This document shows, one piece after another, positions 1-10,743 of a stretch of 30,123 nt of DNA. This DNA comes from Irineochytrium annulatum (taxonomy: Eukaryota; Chytridiomycota; Chytridiomycetes; Chytridiales; Chytridiaceae). The stretch lies in contig JADGJL010000230.1 in the NCBI GenBank assembly GCA_027600665.1, positions 1 to 30,123 of the forward strand, in the 5' to 3' direction. Every line of letters begins with the position of its first letter. Position 1 is the stretch's first letter. A program made the position numbers and the translations under genes. The notes beneath the pieces are model-generated. The model worked only from the letters and a program-made list of their open reading frames with translations. It made no database searches and was not told the origin of the DNA.

Positions 1-1177
1 GATCCGGGGTGATGCGAGCGGGTGTTGGGACGGAGGACGTTCGGGAAGGTGCGGGGACGGTGGATTTCACAGGTGTTTTTACGGCTAAAAAGGAAAAGGG
101 GATTAGGAGTGAAGTCTAAGATCGAACGACGCGAAGATATTACGGTCGTCCTTAGATTTTGAAGGGGTCGGCGTCGCTTTCGCCGTGAACTTTGATGGCG
201 AAGTCGCTGGCGTCTCGTCCGGTTCCTTCGACTTTCGCGTTGTTTCGCTCATTCTCAATTCCGAATCCAAATCATCATCTGCAATACGAATTAGATTCGT
301 ACCTTGGACGGTATAACCCGTACCATCGGAAGCATTCGAATCCTTCTCCTCATCCCCCGGCAGACCCATGAACTCAGCATCATCCAGATTCAAATCATCG
401 TAGATCCCCTCATCCTCATCGAACTCCGGGTCCTGGTTCGAGTCCACATAGTAGTTCACATTGTCCTTGATCTCATTAACGGCGTCAACCGTGATGTTGC
501 CATTGTCCAGCATCCTTTGAATGACCTCCAGCCGGCTTATGTGGTGGTTGTGTCGCTCGACCTGCTTCTCGATGGCCGCCAGCCGGTCGGCTTTGGAGTT
601 GTCCTTTCCTCGGCCCTTCTTCGCGGCGGATTGCATCTGTTCGGCCTCGGCCTCGAGCGCGTCGATCTGGGTCGAGAGCTTGTCCTTTGTGTCGGAAACC
701 CACTCTGACAGCTCGGCCTTGTGACGTTCGGCCGGGTCGATTTTGCTAGGCTGTAGCAGGCCCTCCTTCGAGAACGCCTTCGTCTTCAGCTCCTTCTCGC
801 ACGCTTTGAACCTCTCCATTTGCTAATTACTAACGTAAGCATAACCATCCGCGCGAAGATATAAAACACACACAGTCTCAATCAGCTTCCGGTTCTCCAA
901 CAACGCCCGTTTATCCTTGATGTCATTGCTCGATATCCAGGTCTTGATCTGGTCGCGGTATCGCTGCAGCTTCTTGATCTCCTTCTTCAGGTCGTTCTCG
1001 AACTTCTCCTTCTGTGCCGCGTTGCCCGCCGTCTGAATCTTGTCGAAGATGCCCTCAAAGATTTCGACACCCTCCGCGACCTTCTTCAGTGTCTTATCTA
1101 TCTCGGCTTTGAAAGCATAAGTATTCAGGATAGCAGCGAGCCCACGACAACGCACTCTGGAGCTTCCGGAGTGCCAT
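1..1177 (-). CDS. NOT3/5: CCR4-NOT complex subunit NOT3/NOT5 (5' part; 3' end outside window)
   Basis: Scaffold subunit of the CCR4-NOT complex, which deadenylates mRNA and controls its turnover. Exons on the minus strand are 1177-1156, 1106-874, 822-144 and 84 to beyond 1; introns are 49, 51 and 59 nt. The start gives [20 protein letters not shown], the classic Not3 N-terminus, followed by the family signatures [30 protein letters not shown] and [20 protein letters not shown]. The Not3 coiled-coil domain fills about residues 1-230, then an acidic stretch ([18 protein letters not shown]) and a Pro/Ser/Thr-rich linker begin. About 339 residues are visible; the C-terminal NOT box lies beyond the left edge. 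The short 22-nt first exon is inferred from phase and homology. An apparent stop at 103 lies inside the last visible intron, so it is not the protein end. Confidence 0.93.
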
Positions 1178-1396
1178 GTTGGCGATTCTGATGAAAAGAC
1201 GCGTTCAGTCGACCTCATTCCATTTCGACAACCCGCCAGTTTCAAATAACGCCGGTAAGCACCAAAAACGCGAAAACTGCAATTGAATTTGTACTCTCTC
1301 TCAACGTGAACTAATCTACGGTGACACTATGCAATAAAATAGCCGATCTCATACAACATGTCCTTTCCACTGACAGCTAGCCGTCACTCCGTCTCG

Positions 1397-4300
1397 TTAA
1401 CCCCGACTCCACTGCCTCCCATCACTCCCCTTCCTCCCGCCACCATCCGTAACCCCGCCCCGATTCTTAGTAAACACATCCTTCTTCCCCTTAAACCCAC
1501 CCTGCCTCTTCTCCCTCGACCCCCTCTCCTCCCTCCGACCCACAACCAGGTTCACCTTCGGCGGCACCGTGAACCCAAACGCCCTGGCAACCTTCTGCAA
1601 ATCCAAGCTGCCGACATCAAACACCTTCTTGAGCCCATGACTCGCGTACGCCTGCAGGTAGGATCGATACCCGTCGCCAGCGGATTTGTGAAGGTAGTAA
1701 TTCTTCTCGACGAGGCGCTCGAGCTGGGACTGGACGTTCGCGATCTTGCTCGGGGGAAACTGGTACTCGTTCAACGGAACTTTCGCTTGCTTTAGGTAGC
1801 GGAGAAAGGCGAGCTCGGAGGGGAGGAGGAAAAGGAGGGCGCGGCCCGTCTTGTTGGCGCCTCGGGCGGTTCGGCCGACGCGATGGATGTAGTCCTAATT
1901 TCAAAGATGGAATATGTGAGTTGAAAGGTACAACAGAGAGGAATGGAGAGAAGAGCGATAGGTGAAGAACGAAGAGCCCGCAGAGGGGAGGGAGGGAGGC
2001 AAGACCATTAAAGGTGGAAAAGGCAAGAGAAGGAAGACAAAAGAGAGTAGCGCAGACAAGAAGTTAAGGGAGCGAAGACTAAGAAAAGCTCACCCTCGGA
2101 TCATCCGGCGGATCAAACTGTATAATCCAATCCACCGCCGGTATATCCAACCCCCTCGCCGCCACATCCGTGCACAGCAAGATCCCGCATTCGGCATTAC
2201 AGAACTCGAAAAACGTGTTCGTCCTCTTCTGCTGCTTCTGTTGGCCATGCAAATCCAATACCGGTATATCGATGTAATTTAACAACTCGGCATGATACTT
2301 GACACTATTGCAGCTTGAGAAAAAAACGATGATCTTCTTGCGCCGCATGTTTTTTTTGAGGAAAGTGAAGAGCACCAGGAAACGCTGGTCGGACGGGCAG
2401 ACAACGTATCCTTGCTCGAGGCCCGAGACGGTTGCGGCGTCCGCGCGCTCATCGACGTTGATGTATAGAGGCGCCTTCTTTAGGGATACGCGGGCGAGAT
2501 CCTCCACTTTGGTTGTTTGCGTGGCGGAGAAGAGCATAGTTTGTCGTTCTGGGGAGCGATAGAGTGAGTAAGACTTATAAAGTGAACAGCGAAGAAGTGC
2601 AAGCGGTAAGCGAAGGGATGATTAAAAGCTACCATAAAATGTTCAACAACTACCTATAACGTCTGCGCTTGAGTCATAGCGAGACGCCTCAAACGTTGAT
2701 GCGTTTATATTGCGAGGCACACTAATTATTAGATGCTCTACCCTTCCTCGTAATAAAATGTACGGGAGAAAGCAGATCTTCGCGGTGAAAGTGGACGGGT
2801 TGATATAGTAGGAGGGGGCCAAGGAGACACAGCGTAAAAACTACTAAATAGGCAAGATCTGGTGCAAGAAATACCAACACGCTCGCTTCGACTTGCGCTT
2901 ATCGCAAAAAACAAACAACTCACCCTTTGGCAAAATCTTGACAATCTGATGCATCTCCTCCTCAAACCCGGCCTCAAGGATCCGATCCGCCTCATCAATA
3001 ATGAGCACCTACAAACAGCTATCAACACAACGCTCCCCATCCCCTCCACCGTCCCCAGCGCCCGCTCACCTTCATATTCTTAAAAACGAACCCCTTGGTA
3101 TTTTGCAAATGATCCAGCAACCTCCCCGGCGTGGCAATCAACAAATTGACCCCCTTGCCGAGTTTCTCCGCCTCTGCGCGTCGATTGGCCCCGCCCATAA
3201 CGATCCCAAAGGTCTGGTGGTGGTGCTTGCACAGCTCCTTCGCTACGCCAAAGATCTGGAGAGCGAGCTCACGGGTGGGGGAGATGACGACGACGCCCGT
3301 CCCGTTACGAGGCTTGAATTTGAGGCGGAGGAGGAGCTCGATGGCAGGGATAAGAAAGGCGAGGGTCTGTTGAGGAGAAAGGGAGGTTAGTAAATGAAAG
3401 GCGGCAGAGTCTGGGGCAGGTTTGGTAGGGGGGGTCTGAGGGTTTGTAAGATAGGGTGTGTTAGGTGGTGTAGTGTAGAGGGTCGGGTAGGGATTTACTA
3501 AGAAATGTAGGGGCATCGGGTGTGTGTGCGCAGAACTAGCAAACGCACTTCGCGGGAAGTCGGGTGCGGGTAGAAATAAGTAGGCGCCAACGCGCATGCG
3601 CATGGGGGTTAAATGCTCGAGAACTACTAATTGCTCCTACTGCCACTACTCCTACTCCTAATGAAGGAACAAACCTTTCCACTCCCCGTCTTGGCGGCCC
3701 CCAAAATATCCCTCCCCGTCATGGCAGGTGGTATGGATCTCGCCTGAACCTCGGTCATGGTCTCGAATCCCATCTCCTGGATTGCTTTTGATGTGTTCTC
3801 AGAGACTTTCAGGGATGAAAACGCGCGGTTAACGGGGTCGGAGGATGCAGATTTCGAGTCGGAGCCTACAAGACAGGATGTTAGTGAGACAGGAGGGAGA
3901 GAGGAGGGGGAAGGAGAAAAAAGATTAAGCGTACCTTCGAGGGCTTGGACTACGTCGACGTCGAGTTTGCGTTTCTTGGGGGCGACGGAGGAAGCGTTAT
4001 CGTTGTCGTTCGAATCGCCGTCAGGTGAGGCGTCATTCGAGTCGTCCGCTTCATCGCCAACCTCACTTTCGTCCTCCTCGTCTTCATCGCCGTTGTCGTT
4101 CCCGTCATCCGCTTCACCGCCGTCGTTCTCATCCTCCTCGTCGTCGTTTACGTCCGCCTTATCCTCGTCATTTTCGCTTCCCATGTCTTCTCCCTCCCCC
4201 ATCTCATCATCATCGCCATCATCCCCGTCGTCCTCATCCCTCATTGCGTCGCTGCGCTCATGCACGCCGTGCGGTTCGCGAGTCACGTCGCTCATGTCGC

Positions 4301-4580
4301 TTTCCCCCCCTTCATCGTCCGAGGTTTCTTTCAGCTTAACCTGCTGACGTGGCCTCTTGTTCTCGACAATCTTGGTATTCTTCGCCGGATTCCGAGCTGC
4401 GGTTTATTGGTAAGATGATTAGCAATCCACTGCGTGGGAAAGGAAGTAAAAGAGAAACGAACCTTTCTTCGTGACCTGCTTTTTCGTGGTCGTAGCAGTG
4501 GAGGTAATCACGACCCCCTCCTTCTTCCCCTGCTTCTTCCCCTTCCCGTCCGCGTCCCTCTGCTCCCTAGTTCTTTTCAT
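1397..4580 (-). CDS. HAS1: ATP-dependent RNA helicase HAS1/DDX18 (DEAD-box)
   Basis: Nucleolar DEAD-box helicase of the Has1/DDX18 family, which acts in 60S and 40S pre-rRNA processing and snoRNA release. Exons: 4580-4463, 4396-3935, 3865-3675, 3366-3070, 3008-2924, 2548-2094, 1894-1397; 701 residues. Residues 1-190 are a basic then very acidic (Asp/Glu) tail with a KKRK motif. The Q-motif region starts near F209. Motif [10 protein letters not shown] is split by an intron after K257. [25 protein letters not shown] (DEAD at 361-364), LFSAT (390-394), [10 protein letters not shown] and HRVGRTARG follow in order. The C-terminal extension ([11 protein letters not shown], then Gly/Lys/Arg-rich) is typical of Has1. 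Three introns (308, 61, 375 nt) and a 199-nt one make this the only gene here with long introns. MKRTREQ was taken as the start; an upstream in-frame ATG at 4688 is possible but its segment does not look Has1-like. Confidence 0.95.
2660..2718 (-). other. Two adjacent hairpins inside the longest HAS1 intron
   Basis: Within the 375-nt HAS1 intron (2549-2923) two inverted repeats lie side by side. One pairs 686-690 with 714-718 (GCCTC/GAGGC), with an inner AAACG/CGTTT stem (2691-2695 with 2702-2706). The other pairs 2660-2664 with 2682-2686 (CGTCT/AGACG), continued by CGC/GCG (2666-2668 with 2679-2681) after one bulged base. The two share base 2686, so they could not both form completely. The first pair is at 2686-2690 and 2714-2718 in full coordinates. 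Function unknown; a structured intronic RNA is possible, but I see no clear C/D or H/ACA boxes. Confidence 0.3.
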
Positions 4581-4844
4581 CCTTTCTTGACTAAAAAGAA
4601 AAACCACCTTCGCAAAAAATGGACGTGGGAAACTTTTGACAACCAGGCGTACATCGTCGTCCGAATCGACAGCAGCAGCGACGGTCACGTCGGCTTCTCG
4701 CTGCTTCTCGCTCCGTTGGTTCTTGTCGGTCTGAGGTTCGTCTGTTTGTTTTATCTGACAAACTGGACGCTCATCGCTCTGCAGAACCCGAGGTCGGATC
4801 TGCTACCTAGTCATCTCGGGCTCCACTGGAACGGTCCTATCTCG
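4581..4844. promoter_or_regulatory. Divergent promoter region HAS1 / GCP4
   Basis: 264 bp separate the start codons of the minus-strand HAS1 and plus-strand GCP4 genes, so both promoters and both 5' leaders must lie here or overlap. No convincing TATA box or named operator is visible. A CAGCAGCAGCG run occurs near 4670. Confidence 0.5.
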
Positions 4845-7469
4845 ATGTTGCACGAACTCCTGGTGGTCATGGCCGGGCACGGCTCATCCGATGTTTTCTG
4901 CGCCCACCCACCACCACCGTCTCTCCCCAATTCCTACAAAATCCCAACCTCGTTCCCCTTCCTGCACGCCGCCGAACGTGAATCCTTGCAGCAACTAGCA
5001 TCCATCGGCTTCCTTTATGCCGAGATCCAGCATCTTCTCTCATCTTTCTGCGCTGAATACGACACTGCGTCATTGGGGACCGGAGGGCACGGAAGGACTG
5101 GAGCGTATCTCCGCGCCGTGTGTGGCGCGAGCGAAAGGGTACTGGATGATTACAGGGCGAGGATTGTGGAGGCGGAGAGGAAGGTGATGGATGTGGGCGA
5201 TCGGGATACCACCGGGGGCAGGGTGCCGCTTAGTTACTTAATGGGAATTTTTCATAAGGTACGTTGGACGATAAGAAGGGGGATGGGGCATCGCGCACCA
5301 TCATCACGCGACGACACGTTCTGTAAGGGGTTAGGCGGAGGAACGTGCGAGGGGTATTTTACTCTATGATATGGACACATGCTCACATCTATCTACAGCA
5401 ATCCCTCCTCCTCTCTCACCTCCTCACCCTCCTCCGGACTATCTCCTCCAATCGCACGCACTACCACGGCCTGAGGCTCGCGGATCATATCTACACCCTG
5501 ATGCATTCCACAGGTGTCGAGGATCTGAGGAGGATGTATGAGGGTCTGCTAAGGGCTTGTGAGGGAGTCCTGGGACGGCAGTGTGTTGGTTGGTGCGTTT
5601 ATGGGAGGTTGCTGGATGGAGGGGAGGGAGGGGAAGAGGGATATGGGGAGTTTTTTGTTAGGAGAGGGGCGAGGGATAGTGGTATTACGCAGGAGGGTGA
5701 TGGGTATGTATCGTCGTTATTTATTGCCACCTCTCGATTATCACACTCTTCTATATATAAACCATCCCCTCCTTAGCAGTACAGAAGGATACGAGCTAGT
5801 CGACTCTCAGATCCCCGCATTTATCCCCCGCAAGGTGGCAGAGGACGTCCTCTTCACTGGATCATCCATCGCTACCATCCGGAAATTGAGATCGTATTCA
5901 TGTGATCTGCCCTTCCCTATCCGTCTTACTAATAATGCAAAAGATGAATTCATAGACGCCCTTGATCGGGCCCACATCGATTCTCTATCCCCTCTCACCC
6001 CCTCCTCCTCGGTCAAAAATTTCGCCGCGGAAAATCACGACGCTAATGCCCATCAGCGTATCTTCCACCCACTGCAATTCTCATCCTCCATCCTCGTCAT
6101 CAAGCAATCCGTCTCTCGCATCCTCTGGTCCCTTATCCTCGAATCCGATATCGCGCGGCAGCTAGAGATTTGTCGAGACGTATTTTTATTGGGTCGAGGG
6201 GATTTGGCGAGCGTTTTGTTAGACAGCGTGCAGAAGGAGACTGCGGGGCGGTTAGGGAGGTTGAGCGTTGTTGGGGAGAAAGGTGAGAGGAGACGATAAT
6301 GGGGGGTATGAGGGCTAACGTTCAAGTGACAGATTTGACGGCGTTGCTTTTGAAGGCGGCGGAGGGGTGTGGGTTGGATTTGCATGCGATTACGAAGAGC
6401 TTTGGGTTTAAGGGGCACGGTATGCTCTGCTTACCATGTTCTTGGCATTGCTAATCCTGTGGTGGTATTGAAAGGCGTAAGCGAAGATAAATCCGTTCTC
6501 TTCCTCCCGAAGCTCCTCGGCGGCTCTTTTACGCTCGACTACCGCGTCACCTGGCCGCTCTCTTTGCTCTTCACGCCCGCCAATCTCAAAAAGTGAGCTT
6601 CTGACTGGCCAGTTCCTACGCCCCCCCACTTTCACGAAAGCGCAGTAAAAATGACCTTTCCGTCTTTGCGCTGACAGATACAAAAACATATACGCCTTCC
6701 TGACGTCTATTAAGCGCACTCAGGCGCGCCTGCACTCCTTGTACCTTGAGGACGCGCATTCGCGCGCGAGCAGGCGAAATAGTAAGGCGGCGAGGGGCAT
6801 TGGGGTCTTCAGGAGCTTGAGGTGGTCTATGCTGTTTTTTGTGAACTCGTTGTGGAGTTATGTGCAGGTATTGCTTGCAGGAAAAGAGAGGAGGACTGAT
6901 GAATGGGCAGATGGATGTGTTGGCGGCTGAGTATCACGCTCTCGTTGTGACGGTTCGGGACGCGTCCGCCACAGCCTCCGACACTTCCCGTAAGCCCCTT
7001 CTTTCAACTCTCTCCGTTATTAATAACACAACTGGCGCTATCGCAGCACGACCTACCTCCTCCACCACCTCATCCCCGTTCGACACCGTCCGCACCGCGC
7101 ACGACCTCTTCCTCCACAACTGCATCAGAGGCTGCTTCCTCGACGTCGCGACATCCCGCCTGATCGGTTCCACTGTACAGGACCTGATTGACATCTGCGA
7201 CGCTTTGTGCTCCATGGGCGATCATAGCGCCGCGGACGAATTCAGCGACGACGTGGGAGAGATGGCGAAGGTAAGCACCAGCATTTCTTTTGCGGAATTA
7301 AGGGAGGATTGTACTGAGGGATGCACAGATGTTCGAGAGCAAAACTATACATTTGTTTAATGTATTCTCGAGTCTGAATCAGGTTAATCGCGGGGGAGGG
7401 ATGAGGTTGGATGCGTTGTTGATGAGGCTGGATCACAATTTATATTATTCGAATAGGACTGTTGGGTGA
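4845..7469 (+). CDS. GCP4: Gamma-tubulin complex component 4 (GCP4-like)
   Basis: Subunit of the gamma-tubulin ring complex that nucleates microtubules. Exons: 4845-5258, 5399-5703, 5777-6282, 6333-6419, 6475-6592, 6678-6867, 6911-6989, 7047-7270, 7329-7469; 687 residues, close to the roughly 670 of animal GCP4. The N-terminus MLHELLVVMAGHG matches the GCP4 start and fixes the initiator. Other matches are FPFLHAAE, AYLRAVC, IPAFIPRKVAEDVLFTG, DVFLLGRGDLASVLLD, YRVTWPLSLLFTP, RTAHDLFLHNC and the C-terminal LMRLDHNLYYS. GRIP1 spans about the first half and GRIP2 the second; the protein lacks the long N-terminal extensions of GCP2, GCP3, GCP5 and GCP6. The third exon's upstream junction has an alternative (donor 5697, acceptor before 5786), which is also in frame. 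It converges on DNAAF3. Confidence 0.92.
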
Positions 7470-7761
7470 TGGGGGTGTAATTTTGCGGATAGCGATCAAG
7501 TGACGGGGTGTACTTAGTATTTGTTTAATTAGGGGGGCGATATAGGAAGAATGTACATGTGTATGATATCGATAGAGATTTCCATTGCGATTGCGACCTG
7601 AGTTGAAAACGTTCCATGAAACCATCGCCTAATTATCTAAACTTTGTCATCCACTAATCATTTCTGCATGCTCTAAGAGAGGGTACAGCAAATACTAAGG
7701 TACAACTTCACAGCTCAAGCAGGAAAGCAATTGTACGTGTCATCTCTCCACTGAATGTTGG

Positions 7762-9575
7762 TCAAATAGATAAAGTAGCAAGTTCAAAAGATGCGGATGT
7801 CGCCCCGGCCTTAACAAAGCTCATCCACCCATCCGTGTCCACCTGCTTCGGCGTCAGCCCATTCTCCCTCGCAAGCTGCTCCACCTTCTTCCCGACCTCC
7901 AACACTTTCTCTTCATCCACCTCCAGTATAAACCTGACAAAGGTCAACACGCGACGCCGTCAGTCCGGGGCAAGACTTACCGCGCGCTCTCGACATACAA
8001 CACCCCGCCATCCTTAATCAGTTTGCTGCTGTCGGGCAGCTTGTGTAGATGCGTGCTGGAAAGGTAGACGGCGTCGAACAGCGTCCGCTGCGATTCGAGT
8101 TTAGACATGACCGCCGAGGAATCGCAGGACAGAAGGGTGACCTTCAGGTCATCCTTTAAAGCGTCCCACCCGCCAGCTTCTGTTTAAGAATTGTTAGCTG
8201 TATATCACAGACATACAGAAGATACTTTCGACCGCTGCCAACCACGATGAGAGGTTGTGAAGCGCGATGTCTCCGCTGCTCTTTTCGACGGGACAACGGT
8301 TAGTAGAGCAAATGGTTAGGGAAAGGGAGCTTACATGGATGACGGCGTCGTTCCGCGTTTTGAGCATCTCGGGGTCCTCGCATGTGACGCCGTAGTTGGC
8401 AAAAGGACCCATGACGACGTCATTGAAATATCCCCATTTCGTGGCGGAGGAACCATTCTGTTGTTACATTCATTATCAGCAATGTGTAAGTATCGGGGAG
8501 AAAATTAGGCAAACGACACTCGCAAGTCGGGGGTACACCACGGCATTGACACAACTTCCTTCTTAAGACAAGACAGCTTACCACTTTCATTATGTCCACT
8601 GTAGCCATCGTACGGTTAGGCTGCGCGAGAGGCGCGGAGCGGATCGAGAAGGCCGTCCCCTTCGAGCGCCAGCTGGTGAATTCGGGCTTTTGGATGTACT
8701 TTGTCTGGCGATGGGGAGTTGGTCAGCGACGAGAGTCTAAACGCAGAAAAGGTTCAACAAACCCGCTTGGCCAGCTTTATGTGATAATCCCAGTCAATAA
8801 CCTCCATCCGATTGTCGAACCGTTCCTTATACAGATTTCGCAACCTATATTCCCTGATTCTCGCTGTCAGAACTTCGGCGATATGACTCCTCGATCTCCC
8901 AACAATCTCAAAACTACCATAAGGCGTCGATGTTGAACATGATCTTGTCATTCCGCCAAAACTTCCAAACCAGGTCGATGTCGTCCCTCTCCCGATACTT
9001 CAGCCGCGAGAAATCGAAGCTGTCGGCGAAGATACCGTCCGAGTCGCAGAGAAGGCTAAAAAGGCGCTTCATCGAACAAGTGTTAATCGTGCACTATTTA
9101 CCTGGAGAGTGTTTTCGACCGCTCGGCCACCGTATCGAAGGTCTTCTGTCGCAGTCGCGTGTTCCCGAAAACCTCCAGAAACATCTGGGCCCGGTCTTAC
9201 AGCATCGTTAGGAAGCAGCCTTAATGCGTTCCAGCGTACCCGTTACGCTCAACCCGTCGGAAGTGTCGAAAAACAATGAAAACAACAACACCGTCCGCGC
9301 CAGCAGAGGCGCTTGAGACTCCGTGACATAGAACTTAACACGAATCAGTAAACGCACGCGCAGGGTAGTTAAATTTTCGTTACATTCGTTTTCCGTCGGC
9401 GGTGTCTCTTGGCCAGGGCCACCGTCTTAATAATGTGTCGGGCGTCCTTGCAGCCAACCAACAGGAACTTGGCATCGTCCTCGCGCTCCTCTGGGGTGTC
9501 GATTATCGACTCCTGCAGGTCGATGGCCGGACAGAAGCCCCAAACGCCGACACTGCCGTAGCCATCGTCGTTCAT
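7762..9575 (-). CDS. DNAAF3: Dynein axonemal assembly factor 3 (DNAAF3)
   Basis: Cytoplasmic factor needed to pre-assemble axonemal dynein arms before transport into the flagellum. Ten exons: 9575-9384, 9333-9247, 9184-9102, 9055-8918, 8853-8763, 8704-8582, 8457-8335, 8280-8226, 8179-7981, 7933-7762; 420 residues. The N-terminus has VGVWGFCPAIDLQ then LLVGCKDARHIIKT, the family's characteristic opening, which resembles a methyltransferase-like glycine motif. Next come APLLARTVLLFSL, MFLEVFGNTRLR, LKYRERDDIDLVWKFW, FDNRMEVIDWDYHIKLA, PEFTSWRSKGTAF, PNRTMA and WGYFNDVVMGPFANYGV, then a C-terminal Rossmann-like part ending near GWMSFVKAG. All junctions keep frame and intron sizes are 46-124 nt. 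The ATG at 9575 was chosen because the family motif starts within ten residues of it. Its presence strongly suggests a motile flagellated stage. Confidence 0.9.
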
Positions 9576-9810
9576 TCCTTTCCTCAGAGTCGTCAAACTC
9601 CGCCTACAATTGGTAGCAGATTTAACTTTTTTTTTTTTGTATTTCAGAACCGCTGTGGTGACGTTTTCAAAATAAACACAGAAAAAATAATCAAGATAAT
9701 GACGTTCAAAAAAAAAATAATCCATTGCACTCCATAGTGATAACCAAGCTGCTCATCCTCCCTAATCACAGATTCAAGCCGCAAGCACTCCTGCGTTGCG
9801 TATGTCTCTC

Positions 9811-10743
9811 TCAGCACGCACACGGGCCCGCCTGCCCCACCGCTCCGGTGTTGTTGGGATCCTGGTTCAAATCCACCCGGCCGGCGCCGGTCCCCGTCCC
9901 GTTCCCGCCAGCTCCCGACTGGAGACCCGCCCGCGACCTGGATGCCATGAGGTGCTCCAATGGGATCTTCTTGGCTGCAGCAATTCGTTAGACAACAATC
10001 GCAAAATATCAATGCCTGGCCAACCTATATCAGTGAAAACCTCCATAACGTAGTCTCCCGACTTGGCCGACGCCTCAGCAAACAAGAGCCCCTCCTCGTC
10101 CGCGTATGCCTGGGCCTCATCCGTCGGGATCGCCCGATTCGCAACAAGATCCAACTTGTTGCCCACGAGCGCAATGATGATGTTTGGGTTGGCTTGCCGC
10201 TGAAGCTCCTTTACCCACGTCTTCGCCTTGTCGAGCGAGGCCTAGATCTATTTTCAGCATCCGATCCCTATGCCTCCAAACCTTATCGAATGAATACATA
10301 CTGGTTTGGTGATGTCATATGCGACGATGGCGGCCTGAGCGTTGCGGTAGTACATAGGTGCGAGGGAGTGGAAGCGCTCCTGTCCTGCCGTGTCCCAGAT
10401 CTCGAACTTGATCACTTTGTCCTGCATTCGAGTGTATTCAAAACATCGCATCATAGTGATAAACGTGGAGGTGGAGTGATCATACCTCGAACCTGCACTT
10501 CTGTGTCAGGAAGGCAGCGCCGATGGTGGGCTCCTTGTTCTCCTGGAACTCGTTGTTGACAAAGCGAAGGACGAGCGAGGACTTCCCCACGGCGGCCTCG
10601 CCCAGGAGCACCAGCTTCACTTGGATGGGTTTCGCATTGGCGGCGGGCCCGCCAGCGGAGGCGGCCGTCGACGAGGGGGCCGATGAGAGAGACGATGCGG
10701 CCTCGCGGGCGGCCCCGGCGTTTGCGGATCGTGCGGCGGACAT
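9811..10743 (-). CDS. RAB5: Rab5-family small GTPase
   Basis: Small GTPase of early endosomes, controlling endocytic vesicle tethering and fusion. Exons: 10743-10486, 10421-10302, 10241-10025, 9974-9811; introns 64, 60 and 50 nt; 252 residues, longer than the usual about 215. An Ala/Ser-rich N-terminal extension (about residues 1-37) precedes the GTPase fold. Nucleotide motifs are GEAAVGKSS (48-56), switch [25 protein letters not shown] and EASAKSG. Switch I and [20 protein letters not shown] are diagnostic of Rab5. The C-terminus ends in CAC, a Rab geranylgeranylation motif, after a Gly/Asn-rich tail. The last motif has SAKS where most Rab5 proteins have SAKT. It is divergent from the PDE9-like gene. 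Confidence 0.95.

Noticed and set aside
2549..2923. Classical C/D or H/ACA snoRNA in the HAS1 intron
   Set aside because: No convincing C box, D box, hinge or ACA trinucleotide was found on the transcribed strand; only the hairpins are kept as an observation.
3591..3602. CGCGCATGCGCA, identical to an animal NRF1 palindrome
   Set aside because: It sits inside a HAS1 intron, and NRF1 is an animal factor; chance CG-rich palindrome.
3757..4347. 196-codon Ser-rich plus-strand open frame
   Set aside because: Antisense to the Asp/Glu-rich N-terminus of HAS1; serine repeats are the reverse reading of acidic codons.
9864..9876. GGTTCAAATCC-like string resembling a tRNA T-loop
   Set aside because: It lies in the coding C-terminal exon of Rab5 and no cloverleaf can be built around it.
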